A stretch of DNA of 64,000 bases from NCBI GenBank assembly GCA_039720395.1, contig CM077826.1:17733053-17797052 (forward strand), given 5' to 3'. The notes below the pieces were generated by a model. It was given only the letters and a program-made list of their open reading frames with translations. It was not told where the DNA came from and did not search any database. The DNA is from Liquidambar formosana. Taxonomy: Eukaryota; Streptophyta; Magnoliopsida; Saxifragales; Altingiaceae. A program made the position numbers and the translations under genes. This document shows, piece after piece, positions 46,582-57,373 of the stretch (position 1 is the first letter of the stretch; every line of letters begins with the position of its first letter).

Positions 46582-47193
46582 CTCCTAAACAAACAAAAAA
46601 AAAAAATACCCTAACTATCCCAAAAATTCAACCAACGCCCCTACAGATCCAAACTTTCTACGGAACCAAACAACAATTGGAGAAAAATCTAGAGAATCGA
46701 AACCCTATGTAGAAGCGAATTAGGGTTCGAATGTGGAAAACCCTAGATTTTTGGGGGAAAGAAGATTGGGTATAGATTTTTTCGCTTTTATGCGTGTCGT
46801 CATCAAATTAGATGGAGAAGACATCTGAGGAAAGTTGAATATATATAGAGAGAGAGAGAACGATCTCCTTGTGTTTCTGGTGACTTCAGCGTAATGGGAA
46901 GTGGAGGGATTTATCTGATTTGACAGGGGTGTTTTGGGGAATTAAAGACGGCGATGTTTTAATGTGTCAGTTCAACATCTGACTATCTTCTCCGGTGGTC
47001 AGGCTACTCTCCATTGGATCACTCTGAACAGTAACCAATGAAATTTTGCCACGTACGAAATCGGAAGAATTAGGGTCCAGTAAGTTTTGATTGGACCGTG
47101 TGGCATTATCTGTTCCTGGTGGGGCGAGGGCAGTAAGTGGTACGTACAATGTACCCACTAGTAACTGATAAAAGGATTTGTTAGCATTGACTT
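46582..47193 (-). promoter_or_regulatory. Leader and promoter of the MLN51-like gene
   Basis: Upstream of the start codon on the minus strand, a TATA-like CTATATATATTC lies at about 46838-46849, next to a GA repeat (46848-46860). If used, the leader would be about 230 bp. From about 46900 to 47193 no feature is visible up to the viral junction. Confidence 0.45.
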
Positions 47194-47386
47194 GGTATGA
47201 GGTCTTTCATCACCATAGAATTTCCCATATTTTGACACTAGTTCAAAACTTCAAATATTGATGCCATGTCATCATGTTAGGTGCTTGGGTGATACAGTAA
47301 TATTTCCTATTGTATTTTATTTGATCATCTTTTTATTTGAAAATATCTCAAAATATTTCACCAGTTTTAGATGTCAAACCAAAAAG
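47194..47386 (+). repeat. Left direct repeat bounding the pararetroviral relic
   Basis: It is nearly identical to 58681-58865; the left copy has 8 extra bases. Outside the pair, the left flank and right flank are unrelated. Inside the left copy the sequence continues as viral, while after the right copy it becomes host-like. Confidence 0.85.
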
Positions 47387-47755
47387 ATTTTACTGATACA
47401 ATCACGGATCCAGACCTTAAAAGAACATATTTATAGAATCTTTCTAATACTATTAGTCAAACTATAAAAATTAATAATGATATACCTTCTAATTATAACT
47501 TAAAATCCATTCTAAATAGATTTGATAAAATTAAAACCAGACCTACAACTATCCAAGATTTACAACATGAAATAAATCAAGGAAAAATGGAAATTAGACA
47601 TTTAAAAGAACAAGTAAATTCTTTAGAACAACTTAGGACACAAGTAGAAGATTTACAAATAAAACAAAATTATTTAGCACAATAATTGCTTTCATCAACA
47701 TCCCTTCCAAAAAATATTCCTGAAGAAGATACTACACCTAGACAAATTCAAGATT
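47371..47755 (+). pseudogene. Pararetroviral coiled-coil region (broken)
   Basis: From an ATG at 47371 the frame encodes a hydrophilic stretch, interrupted by TAG at 47434-47436 and TAA at 47683-47685. Between the stops lies a heptad-like Leu/Ile-Glu-Lys region (about 47560-47680, including IQDLQHEI and LEQLRTQVEDL). Coiled coils between movement protein and capsid regions are usual in Caulimoviridae polyproteins. The frame is cut by the solo LTR at 47761. Confidence 0.55.
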
Positions 47756-48277
47756 TAGACTCTAAAACCCCGAATTTTTCTTAAGCTTATTTAATTAATT
47801 ATAAAATTGATCGTCTTTAATTAGATTTAAACTTATAAGTTAATTTAGGATTAATCTCGAACATGTTCAACTTTGTAGCCAAACAAAGTGATAATTTTCT
47901 AATCAATGAGTGTTAATTTTCGTATCCTAATCAAACTGGATTAGGCTAAATTAGACCATATATAAAGAATATTTATTAGGAGAGTTATTATTATTTTTGG
48001 CTTGAAATCGACTGGCAGAGATAGAAGGCTTTGATGGCTTTGAGGATCTAATTGGTTCGATTCATCTTCACGTTCGTCCAGTAGATAGACAATGAGGTGA
48101 GTAACGGATGCAACTTCTTAAGCCCTTAGCTATACCTATTAAGCTATATCTATTTATATATACATGTACCGTAAAGAACAAACAAAGTCAAAAGAAGGCA
48201 AAGGTTCCAACAGTTTGATAAAAAAATGGAGAAGGTTGAGTTTTGACGGTGGTTTGATGAGTTTATTATACAATTAT

Positions 48278-48308
48278 TTTATGTATATATATATATATAT
48301 ATATATAC
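48278..48308. repeat. (TA)n microsatellite
   Basis: A dinucleotide run within solo LTR 1; similar runs border the MITE at 48381-48406 and 48585-48611. Confidence 0.9.
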
Positions 48309-48407
48309 ACACTATACAGAAAGTTAAAAGAAAAGGTGGGTTTTCCTTATGTTTATAATCTTACCGTGAAAAGGGATGAGAAGCTATGATATATATATAT
48401 ATATATA

Positions 48408-48578
48408 GAGGATGATGATCAAGTAAGCACGTGCTAATATATCTTATATTAAAATCTGCATTGGGAGTTGTACCTTGTGCATTAATGAGATGTGAGGTGT
48501 ATTGAATCAATGCAAGGGATACAACCCCCAATGCATAGTGTTGATGTAACTTATATTAGCACGTGCTGATAGGATCAC

Positions 48579-48581
<3 letters not shown>
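48408..48581. mobile_element. Palindromic MITE family, member 4 (best preserved)
   Basis: It is an almost complete palindrome of about 174 bp. The left arm runs GATCAAGTAAGCACGTGCTA, then ATATTA, TTGGGAGTTGTACC and TTGTGCATTAATGAG; the right arm mirrors it through TACAACCCCCAATGCA to TATTAGCACGTGCTGATAGG. It sits within (TA)n sequence, which suggests a TA-type target. The inner core is shared with 5466-5600, 9776-9910 and 20176-20320. It is non-coding. Confidence 0.7.
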
Positions 48582-48610
<29 letters not shown>

Positions 48611-49605
48611 GTTTTATGTATATATATAATTTATGCAGTAAGTCGTGTCAGTGGAGGAGAATTGGGAAAGTGGGGTTATTCATGCCATGGACGAATGTCC
48701 AAATTAAGATTTATGTATCTATGCAATTAAGATATATATATATACTAGATATAGCACACGTGCGTTGCACGTGAATATTTTTAGATAATATTAGTTTCTA
48801 TTTTTTTTTTTCAACTAATTTATGTATTTTTTTTTTAGATATGCCTGTAATGGAAAATCAATTTTGAGGGGTTCTTCATGTATTCAGGGGACATCCTTTT
48901 TGGGTTTCATACATCCTTTTTGGGTTTTGGTTGGAACTCTTGAGATATGTATTGTATTTTGTTTCTCGATTTAATAAGTCTAAACGGTTTCTCAGAATTA
49001 TGGGTATTTCGTTTCGAATGATTTTTCTTTCTTTAATTACAGTACCTATTATGATTATAAATTCATCTATCTAACTTATAAATTCATCAAAAATCAAACT
49101 TATTCTCTAACAGTACTATATATATATATATATAATTTGCAGTTCTCTAACAGTACCACATATATATATTATAATTTGTAGAGCAAAACTTACCAGAGAA
49201 TGGAGAAATCGCCATTAACCAGAGAAGGGAGAAGTCACCGTTAACCAGAGAAGGAAGAAGTCTCAGCTACTCTTGATGGAGAAAGTGGAATTTTGGCTCT
49301 GTCTATTTGTGTTTTATATATTAAGGTATGTGTTTTAGAATGTATTAAGGTATATGTTTTAGAATTATAGTTTCCATATTCCTATATATTTCTATTTATT
49401 ATATAGGAATTATAGTTTCCATTTATTTTGAATTCCTATTTGTGTTTTATATATTAAGGTATGTGTTTTAAAATTACTATATTTCCTATATATACAGAAG
49501 GGTGGGTAGTTGTGTATTTAAAAATTAAAATGAGGGTATATTAGTCAATCAAAAGTTTTTCTTACATTCATCTTTTTATAGGTAGTATAGATATATATAT
49601 ATAGA

Positions 49606-50584
49606 GGGTAAATTACATTAACACCCCCTCTAAAATCTGACAATTACAAACAGACCCCTTATGTTTCTGAAATTACATTAAGACCCCCTCCCTCTAACTT
49701 CCGTCCATAATCCGTTAAATCAATTTCAATTTTTTTCAAAATACCCTAATTACCCTTATTGGATAACAACTTCTATGTTAAATGCATATAACTCATCAGT
49801 ACAACACATTCATCTAGTACATTTGATTAATTTATTTATTTATTGATAAACAACTAAAAGATTATATATATATAAAAAGAAAAATGCCAAAAAGCTTAAA
49901 TTTTTGTCCAACTGATGTGATAGCCATCAGATTTGCTCATTAGAAACAATTATTTATTTAATTGATGTGTAAAAATAAAAAATAAAATTGATTTGCCAAG
50001 TTGCCACCTCATTTGCCACCTCTATACGTGCATCTCCATTGTAATAATTCTTTTTGTTTATTTCTACATATGAGTAATGCTGCATAGCTCTTTTTTTTTT
50101 TTTTTACTCAAATCTACTTACTCAAATGAGGTGGCAACTTAGCAAATCAATTTTTTTATTTTTTATTTTGCAAATCAATTAAAAATTTAATTAAATAAAT
50201 AATTGTTTTTAAACAGCAAATTTGACAGCTGCCACATCAGTTGGACAGAAAATTTAAATTGTTTTTAGCATTTTTCTTATATATATATATATATATAATC
50301 TTTTAGTTGTTTATCAATAATAATTAAAAAATTCAAAAGTATTGGATGAATTATTGGACTGGTGAGTTATACGCATTTAATATGGAAGTTATCATCACTA
50401 AGGGTAGTTAGGGTATTTTGAAAAAATTTGAATATAATTTAACGGATTAATGGACGGAAGTTAGAAGGAGGGGTCTCTTTGTAGTTTATTTTGTAAAGTA
50501 GGGAGTGTCAGTGTAATTTTAAAAACGTGAGGGGGTGTATCTGTAATAGTCAGATTTTAGAGGGGGTCTTATTGTAATTTACCC
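49606..50584. mobile_element. ~980-bp foldback element inside solo LTR 1
   Basis: GGGTAAATTACA at 49606 is mirrored by TGTAATTTACCC ending at 50584. The two arms stay complementary nearly to the centre (about 50060): CCCCCTCTAAAATCTGAC, CTAACTTCCGTCCAT, TTTTTTCAAAATACCCTAA, GATAAACAACTAAAAGATTA, GTCCAACTGATGTG and TAAAAAATAAAATTGATTTG all recur inverted. Arms are about 450 bp. ATATATATA lies on both sides and may be a 9-bp target duplication, as in Mutator-like MITEs, but in TA-rich sequence this is ambiguous. It is non-coding. Confidence 0.8.
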
Positions 50585-51188
50585 ATATATATATTAGAAT
50601 TTCATAGTTTGGGTTGAATATATTTTGACTAATTTTACAGACTCGATCTAATGGACTGGGTCAAAAGTGATTCAAACCTGTTAATCTATAAGTTAACATG
50701 AGTCTATTTTAACGTCACGTTAATATATATATAAGTTATATTAAATATAGTGATCATTATAAGGCCGTGAGAATTGGACATTGAACCCTTAATGTACTAC
50801 TTAATTAAAGAGACCTTTTAATCTAAGTATGATTTATTGATAAAAAATATTATTGATTTTAGGTTCTAAGTAGCGTTGGAATTGTTAGGAGTTTGATCTC
50901 TTGGATTGTTGAAGGTTTGGCTTGTGGTAAGAGAACTTGCACAATGTATCGTCTTCTTTGATTAAATAAAAATAAATCTGATTTTTATTCCTCTTTTGTG
51001 AGCAATGATTTATGGACAATTGTTTTTAAAATCGTTTCATTATCAAAGTGTTTATTTCTTATGTACTATGAGTTAAGCAAAAATAGTTATTTATTGAAAT
51101 TGTTTTTACATACGTGTTTGAATCTATTTTACTTGTGAAAGATATTTGCCAAATGTTTTTTTGTATAAGTGTGAACTCTAGTTAGATT

Positions 51189-51268
51189 ATTGGTCTGTCC
51201 CAGCAAGGGATTTTAATACTGTTGGAAAATTGGTCTGTGCCAGCAGGGGATTTTAATACTGTTGGTCA
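51189..51268. repeat. 40-bp tandem duplication
   Basis: Two copies of a 40-bp unit (ATTGGTCTGT-CCAGCA-GGGATTTTAATACTGTTGG) differ by a few substitutions. It lies inside solo LTR 1. Confidence 0.8.
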
Positions 51269-52020
51269 TCAGTACTGATGTAGTGTAAAGTCCCACGATG
51301 ATGGGCGCCTATTGAATATGAGTCTAGCCAGAAGAAGTACTTGTATGAATTAATGTTTTATTGATTTGTATTATCGATCAGTGATTTTAAAGTGATTTAT
51401 CGAATGAATTGTTATCGAAAGTATTTCAGTGTCATTGTTTATTGAATTGAAAGTAAAAAAATTACTTCTAAAAGTTTATATGCCTATCGAATTAAAAGAA
51501 ATGATTTATTATAAAACTCTATCGTTTTTTTTCTCATGTTTTTTTTAAATCAATCGTGCGAATATGCTTGACCTCTTCCCGTATATATTGTGTAAAGTTT
51601 TCTTGCTGAGCTTTATGCTCACCCCTTATATTTTTCCCCATAGATGATTAACTTGATGAGAGTGGCTTCCGCGTACAAAGAGCTAGGGTGTCAATGGCTT
51701 GATCTGCTAGTTTAATTAGAACTTTTGTTTTAGTAATTAGAAGAATTATTTTATTATTGTTGTCTCAGTGGAATATTGTAGTAAGTTATTGGAGGTTACA
51801 AATTACTTTGATGGATAAGGATTTATCTAGTTATTTCAATTAATTATTGAGATTTTAGTTATACTACGATTCGAATTTTATTATGGATGAATTATTGGAG
51901 ACAAATTTATCATATGTTGATATTGTTAAGTGGTCTAACCTATGTGGGACGTAGTCCTATGTAGGTTATGGCAATCATGTCGCCAAATCCAGTCTTTTGG
52001 GTTTGGGATGTGACATAGAC

Positions 52021-52666
52021 GCTGTGCAAATTGCAATGCTAATTGATTATCAAAAGTGGCATGTAAATATTAATCTTATTATTAATGAAATATTAACAAT
52101 AAATACATTCGCCTTAGTTAATACAAGACCAGACATGAATTGTATTGCACAAGGATTAGTCCCAACAAAATATTGTAAAGAGACAACAGAAGAGCCATTA
52201 ACTACTGCAGATGGCACCAAAATGTACATTGACTATAAACTTGAAAAGGTATAAGTATGTAATCAAGGTATTTGTGTTGAAACTCCATTTATTCTTTTAA
52301 AAGACTTAACAAAACCTGTTATTTTGGGAACTCCTTTCTTAAGACTTATTACTCCATTTAGTGTACAAAATGATGTTATTCACACAACTTTAGGAGGACA
52401 AGAGATAACTTATAAATTTCTTAAACCACCACAACAAAGAGAACTTCATACTTTTGACTTATTAAAAGCTAAATTAATTACCACATTGAATCTTACCTCC
52501 AAAAAGGAAAAACATCACAAATATTTATATTATGAAATACAATCCTTAAAAATAGAACAAGCTTTACAAACTCCAGACCTAAAAACAAAAATTGAACAAT
52601 TTCATTCTCTATTAAAAAATACTGTTTGCTCTGATTTGCCTAATGTTTTTTGGAATAGGAAAAAAT
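52021..52666 (+). pseudogene. Pararetroviral aspartic protease region (broken)
   Basis: The plus frame encodes a retropepsin-like domain: ALVNTRPDMN at 52111-52140, where the family has the catalytic D-T/S-G, and VILGTPFLRL near 52320, the second conserved hydrophobic-G block. The catalytic Asp is replaced by Asn and the Gly by Arg, so proteolysis is not expected. A TAA at 52252-52254 interrupts the frame. The domain is followed by the linker that normally leads into reverse transcriptase, then breaks at 52666, where RT resumes in another frame with a large part missing. Confidence 0.75.
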
Positions 52667-52792
52667 GATATGAAATCTGGCTTTTGGCAGATCCAACTTA
52701 AAGAAGAAGACAGATATAAAACAGCCTTTAATGTTCCATTTGGTCAGTATGAATGGAATGTTATGCCATTTGGATTAAAAAAATGCTCCATC
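52667..52792 (+). pseudogene. Reverse transcriptase fragment left of solo LTR 2
   Basis: It starts at DMKSGFWQIQL and reaches VMPFGLK just before the LTR insertion. It joins the protease linker directly, so the N-terminal third of the RT is deleted here. The missing type of segment is found displaced at 58104-58460. The frame continues, with interruption by the LTR, at 55282. Confidence 0.8.
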
Positions 52793-53410
52793 TGTGAGGA
52801 CCTGTTTTCTTAATAGGGATTATTACGGCTTAATGAACGATTAGCGTAGTTAATCCCTTGATTTGTTGGATAACTTAATGTAAGGGTAATCCATTTGTAT
52901 GATAATATGATATTATATGTGTTTCAATGCTTATTTTGATGAATTAAGTATCCTAAGTGAGTGTTGGGCCTTATTTGCAGTTTCGGGTTAAGCTGCTGAA
53001 ATTTGGCTAAGTATGGGAGAAAAATGAGTTTTCGTAAATCTTCGTTTTTAAAGATAATTTTTGGCGGTAATAGGAGTTTATAATATTATAAGACTTCTGT
53101 GATTTTATGGGATTTTATTAGCATGTTTGGATTGGGTTCCTCACATGTTTGTTTTAGAAAAATCTGTCGGGCGACGGATTTTGTACTAAAACTTGGAAAT
53201 GAGATTTTGATATATTGGGTATTTGATTTTTTTGATATTTTATTTAGATTCAAATGGGTGGTTATTTGCTTATTTTCATTAAATAACTTAAAGTAAAAGG
53301 ATAATATAAAAATGGAGAAGATTACTTAAATGTTTTGGATGAAAATAAGGCTGACGTCTGTGCTGATGGAGAGTTGCCTGACTGACTGTCTATTTTCAGC
53401 TGTCTGTGTA

Positions 53411-53557
53411 TTTCAGACGGTTGAAACATGTTTCAGCCGTCTGAAAAACAATTGTCAGCCGGCTGAAAGTTCATGTCAGCCGACTGAAAATTCCAGAGAG
53501 GGTTATTTTGTGTTAGGCATTTTCAGCCGGCTGAAAATATTTTTCAGCCGTCTGAAA
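53411..53557. promoter_or_regulatory. Array of six 16-bp palindromes upstream of the LTR TATA box
   Basis: Copies of TTTCAGCCGGCTGAAA and close variants lie at 53411-53426, 53431-53446, 53453-53468, 53474-53489, 53521-53536 and 53542-53557; a seventh, degraded one is at about 53394. The centres are 20, 22, 21, 47 and 21 bp apart, mostly two turns of B-DNA. Variation is concentrated in the central bases and outer T. This looks like a phased set of binding sites for a dimeric factor controlling the LTR promoter; the factor is unknown. Confidence 0.7.
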
Positions 53558-53612
53558 GTGTCGGCGGACAGTTTCAATAAAGGGTTATAATGATCCTTTT
53601 GCTCTCCTTTTC

Positions 53613-53620
53613 TATATAAA
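53613..53620 (+). promoter_or_regulatory. TATA box of solo LTR 2
   Basis: TATATAAA lies about 67 bp downstream of the centre of the last palindrome and about 820 bp into the LTR, defining a probable U3/R boundary some 30 bp further on. Confidence 0.6.
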
Positions 53621-55281
53621 CCCTTAACCCACGAATTTCTCTCCATCCTTCCAGCCAAGAGAGAGAGAGAATGAGAGAGGGAGAGTGACGGGGAGGTCGT
53701 GGGTAGCTCGCCGAGCATGGCGCCTCAGATCCGAAGCCGGCAAGCTCGGATTCATCATAATTAGGCCCGATCTACTTGCATGTAGGGATGGTTTGGCATT
53801 TACATCACTCATTCATGAGGTAGGGGACATTTTCTCATTTTAAACCCTTGTTGCATGGGGGTTTGGGCATAAATCATGTAGTTTTATATGTATTTGGTAG
53901 TTTTTGCATAAATATCATGCATGGGGTATATATTTGCTAGGTTTTACAAATTGTGGGAAACCTAGGGTTTGATTCACATCATTTTTGTTATAAAAATGTT
54001 GTTTTTGAAATCTTTCATTTGGAAATGTTTTATGGGGGTTATTTATTGTGATTTTTATGAACCCACCTGTTATATGGCTTTCTTGGAAAATTTATATATA
54101 TAAAATTTTCCAATTTATATGGGAATTATAGGAGTTATTTCAAATGGTTTTCTAATAACAAACCTACTATGTGGTTTTTGGAAAATTTATATATAATTTT
54201 TCGGATTATGTGAAAATTATGAAATTAATAAATAAAAGGAAAAATGGTGATAATGTGGATATGGTGATGGTGAGGCCTACTAGAGACAGGATTACTGCGG
54301 TCCCAAAGGAATGGGACGTCTTGCCGTATCTTCCTATCCTTTAGTCCTAGGCTATGTGCCCGAATATGAGGTTACTTTCTGGTCCAAATAGGATCACAGT
54401 GTTTCCTCATGATGGGGTTACTTTCTAGATCCAGGTAGGATCCATAGTGTTTCCCCTTATTTTCCGCTGCGCGAGGGCCCCGCATGACCTGGGGAGGATT
54501 TATCAGTTTGAAAGACTGATGTTATGGATTGCCGGATATGGCGGTTGATGATTATTCGCTTATAAGGCCGTGATATGGAATTTGGAAAGAATGATAATGA
54601 ATTATAAATAACTTGAGTTATTTCTTACCTTTTTAAAGATAAAAAGGGGTGTTGGTATCAAATGATTTAAACTTCCGCAGTTTATTTCATTATACATGTA
54701 TCAGTTTCATTTACTGAAAATTATATTGCAAACTAATCAATGGTTTTGTAGGGATCTTGAAAAGTATATAAACTATGGTTTTTAAAACCTTGGGATTATT
54801 GTGAGAAATGTTTTCCTACTGAGCATGTAGCTCATACCCTCACAGTTTTCTTGCAGGTCGTATTTTCAAGCTAAATTGACCTTAGGTTTTGGGAGCGCAT
54901 CGACATGGTTGCATTCATGTAGAGAGTATTTAAGATAGGCTTTAAGCCTAGGCATGTATTAATTTTAATTTCATGGCCTGTAATAATTAATTGAGTAGTG
55001 GGTGCATATCTGAATGAGACCCATGTGACTACGATATAGCCTGAATATTTCTTTATGTTGGAATATTGTGTGGATGGCTGGATATGTTTATAAATGTGTT
55101 TTCTACAGGTTTTATAACTAGTTGATAACTTGGTATGTCCTATTTACAGACGGGACCGTGCCGAATTTTCTAAAAATATTTTCAAAAGAATTATTTTATT
55201 AAACATCCACCAAATTTAGGCTTTAAAAATGGTTTTCTTACTACTTAACTAATGGCCCCCATTTCGGGTCGTTACACCATC

Positions 55282-56164
55282 AAAGTTTCAAAATATTATG
55301 AATGACATATTCAATCCATATTCTGCATGATCTATAGTTTATATAGATGATGTTCTGATATATTCTGAAAATATTGAACAACATTGGAAACATTTATATA
55401 CATTTTTAAGTATCATTAAAAAGAATGGTTTAGTTCTTTCAGAATCTAAGATTAAATTATTTCAAACAAGAATTAGATTTTTAGGACATAATATTCATAA
55501 TAGAACAATAATCCCAATCGAACGAAGTCTTAAATTTTCAAGCAAATTTCTGGATGAAATTAAAGATAAACAACAATTACAAAGATTTTTAGGAAGCCTA
55601 AATTATATTGGCAATTTTTATCAAGATTTACATAAACTTTGTAAACCATTGTATGACAGACTTAAGAAAAACCCTCTAACATGGTCTCAACACCATATTG
55701 ACATTGCAAAATTGGTTAAATCAAGAATAACTCATTTATCATTATTACACATTGCTAATCCTCAAGCTTTTAAAATCGTCGAAACAGATGCTTCAGATAT
55801 AGGATATGGTGGTATTCTTAAGTAAAGATTAGATAAAGAACAATTAGTATGTTTTACTTCAGGTGTTTGGAATTCTTCTCAAAAGAATTACAGTACTATT
55901 AAAAAAGAGATTTTAAGTATTGTTTTATGTGTTTCTAAGTTTCAATATGATCTTTTAAATCAGCCATTTCTTATCCGTGTTGATTGCAAAAGTGTCAGAA
56001 TAGTTTTAGAAAAAGATGTTAAAAACACTGCTTCAAAACAGATTTTTGCCAGATGGCAAGCCATTTTAAGTGTTTTTGATTTTGAAATTGAGTTCATAAA
56101 AGGAGAAAACAATAGCCTCCCTGATTTCATCTCACGGGAATTCTTGCAGAGTTCTCATGGGTGA
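55282..56164 (+). pseudogene. Pararetroviral RT C-terminal part and RNase H (broken)
   Basis: It carries the RT catalytic box YIDD at 55340-55351, then the RT thumb region, then RNase H with ETDASD, the KEILSIV glutamate and VDCKS. TGA at 55328-55330 and TAA at 55823-55825 interrupt the frame, both in conserved domains. The frame ends in TGA at 56162-56164, eight bases past the ATG of the second ORF. Role in an intact virus: copying of pregenomic RNA to DNA. This copy is inactive. Confidence 0.85.
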
Positions 56165-57373
56165 TAAACCCAAACCAACCAGTAAAGCAGATTATACAAT
56201 GCATAAGAAGGACTCTCCTTCTTCCAAGAGTTCCAGCTCTCTAGTACATTATGCACAACAACATGGCATTCAAGGCCTTCGGCCTCCAAGCATTCGGCGT
56301 CCATTGTCCCCTTCTGGGAAACAATCTTATTCAATTCCAACTACTCCTAATCCATTTGCACCATTAGATTTTCTACAACTTCCTCCATCAAAACCCCAAA
56401 CCTATGCCAAAATGGCAGTCAGTCCTTATTCATCTCAAAAAGTATCCAATCCAGCCCAATTTGATGAACCAAGGAATGTTAACCCTTCTTCATACATCTA
56501 TAATAAAAGCATTTTGCCTATTCTTGCCGTTAAACACGAATTCAAGTCTGCAATTGCTCTACAAATCTCCCAACAAATATTCCTTCCCGAAAGACATTGG
56601 CTTTCTCCTCTCGGAGACAAATCTCAAAATTATTATGAATTTATCCTCGTGGATACTGACTCTGTTGTCATAACCCATATTCCAAATAAAGAAACTGCAA
56701 ACCATTCCAAGTGTAGGATCCTTAAGGTCCTCTCTTATTCCGACTGGAACCAAGCTCTTCATACTTCAAAAGATTTTCACAAGAACATTATCCCCCAGCC
56801 TATACTTATTTTGATTTATGCTTGGTACAAGATCTTTTCTTTTCAAAATCTCAACAGAAACCATTCCTGGTTCTTTCATTTCTGTCAAAATACCATTCCA
56901 AAATATCCAGCTTAGTTTAACCAATGGTTTTCCTGGTATGGTCCAGATAACCAAATGCTTCCTCCCTCTGTCCTTGAAGGATTTGAACATTTCTTCAATT
57001 ACTTATTTTCCTTACACTTTTCCAACCCCCTTGGATCTTTAAATGGGATTATGTAATCTCTCCCATTGGAAGTTATCCTCCAACTCCCCATCTATGCCGA
57101 AGATTTTCATTTAAATGGTGGGATAAAGCTGTTGCTCAGAAAGTTTATGTCCCCAACATTACTTTGTTTCTCTATAAAAATCCAACTGTATGTAAGACTC
57201 CAGTTCAAACAAACTCAAGCAATGAATTCCTAGTCGTCAAGTCCAAACAACAAGCAAAGATTGCATCAGCCAGATCCAAAGCAGAATATAAACAACATTT
57301 AAGAGAAGCTCTATCACAAGTGGATTCATACGAAGAACATTCAGATGAAGCCTCTTCTCATTCATTCTACTAA
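56157..57373 (+). pseudogene. Second ORF of the pararetroviral relic (ORF2-like, broken)
   Basis: The ATG at 56157 lies in the last codons of the RNase H frame in another frame, a translation-coupling style overlap. The first 252 codons are open to TAG at 56913-56915. The N-terminal ~110 residues are Ser/Pro-rich and basic; then comes a more globular part. Further coding-like sequence follows after frame changes and ends in an acidic tail at 57371-57373. Florendoviruses are described as having a downstream ORF2 of unknown function; the match here is by position and general character. A host-gene origin is unlikely given the overlap. Confidence 0.55.

Larger units (their letters stand above)
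47761..52015 (+). mobile_element. Solo LTR 1 inserted in the viral relic
   Basis: The element is flanked by the 5-bp duplication TAGAC (47756-47760 and 52016-52020). It starts TCTAAAACCCCGAA (TG expected, so probably one mutated base) and ends GGGATGTGACA. A TATA motif (CATATATAAAG) lies near 47967. A GAGC-GCTCACCCC motif near 51610-51630 resembles a similar place in solo LTR 2, as in chromovirus LTRs. It contains two later insertions, at 48408-48581 and 49606-50584, and a 40-bp tandem duplication at 51189-51268. No internal retrotransposon genes are present, so it is a solo LTR. Confidence 0.65.
52793..55276 (+). mobile_element. Solo LTR 2 (2,484 bp) inserted in the RT domain
   Basis: It is flanked by the perfect 5-bp duplication CCATC (52788-52792 and 55277-55281), and removing one copy restores continuity of the RT coding sequence around it. 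It begins TGTGAGGACC and ends GGTCGTTACA, giving TG...CA ends with an imperfect short inverted repeat. A TATA box TATATAAA lies at 53613-53620, preceded by six 16-bp palindromes. A CTACTGAGCATGTAGCTCATACCC block lies near 54815. No gag-pol sequence is present, so it is a solo LTR, probably of a Ty3/Gypsy element (lineage inferred only from LTR style). Confidence 0.9.

Noticed and set aside
47194..47386. LTRs of the viral relic
   Set aside because: The direct repeat lacks TG...CA ends and a target duplication, and Caulimoviridae have no LTRs. Terminal redundancy of the integrated DNA explains it better.
52324..52668. Independent 114-codon gene
   Set aside because: It is in the same frame as the protease region upstream and separated from it only by the stop at 52252-52254 plus a short gap, so it is part of the viral relic.
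53411..53557. CRISPR-like array
   Set aside because: The repeats are palindromes with 4-31-bp gaps inside a plant LTR, not repeats and unique spacers, and there are no cas genes.
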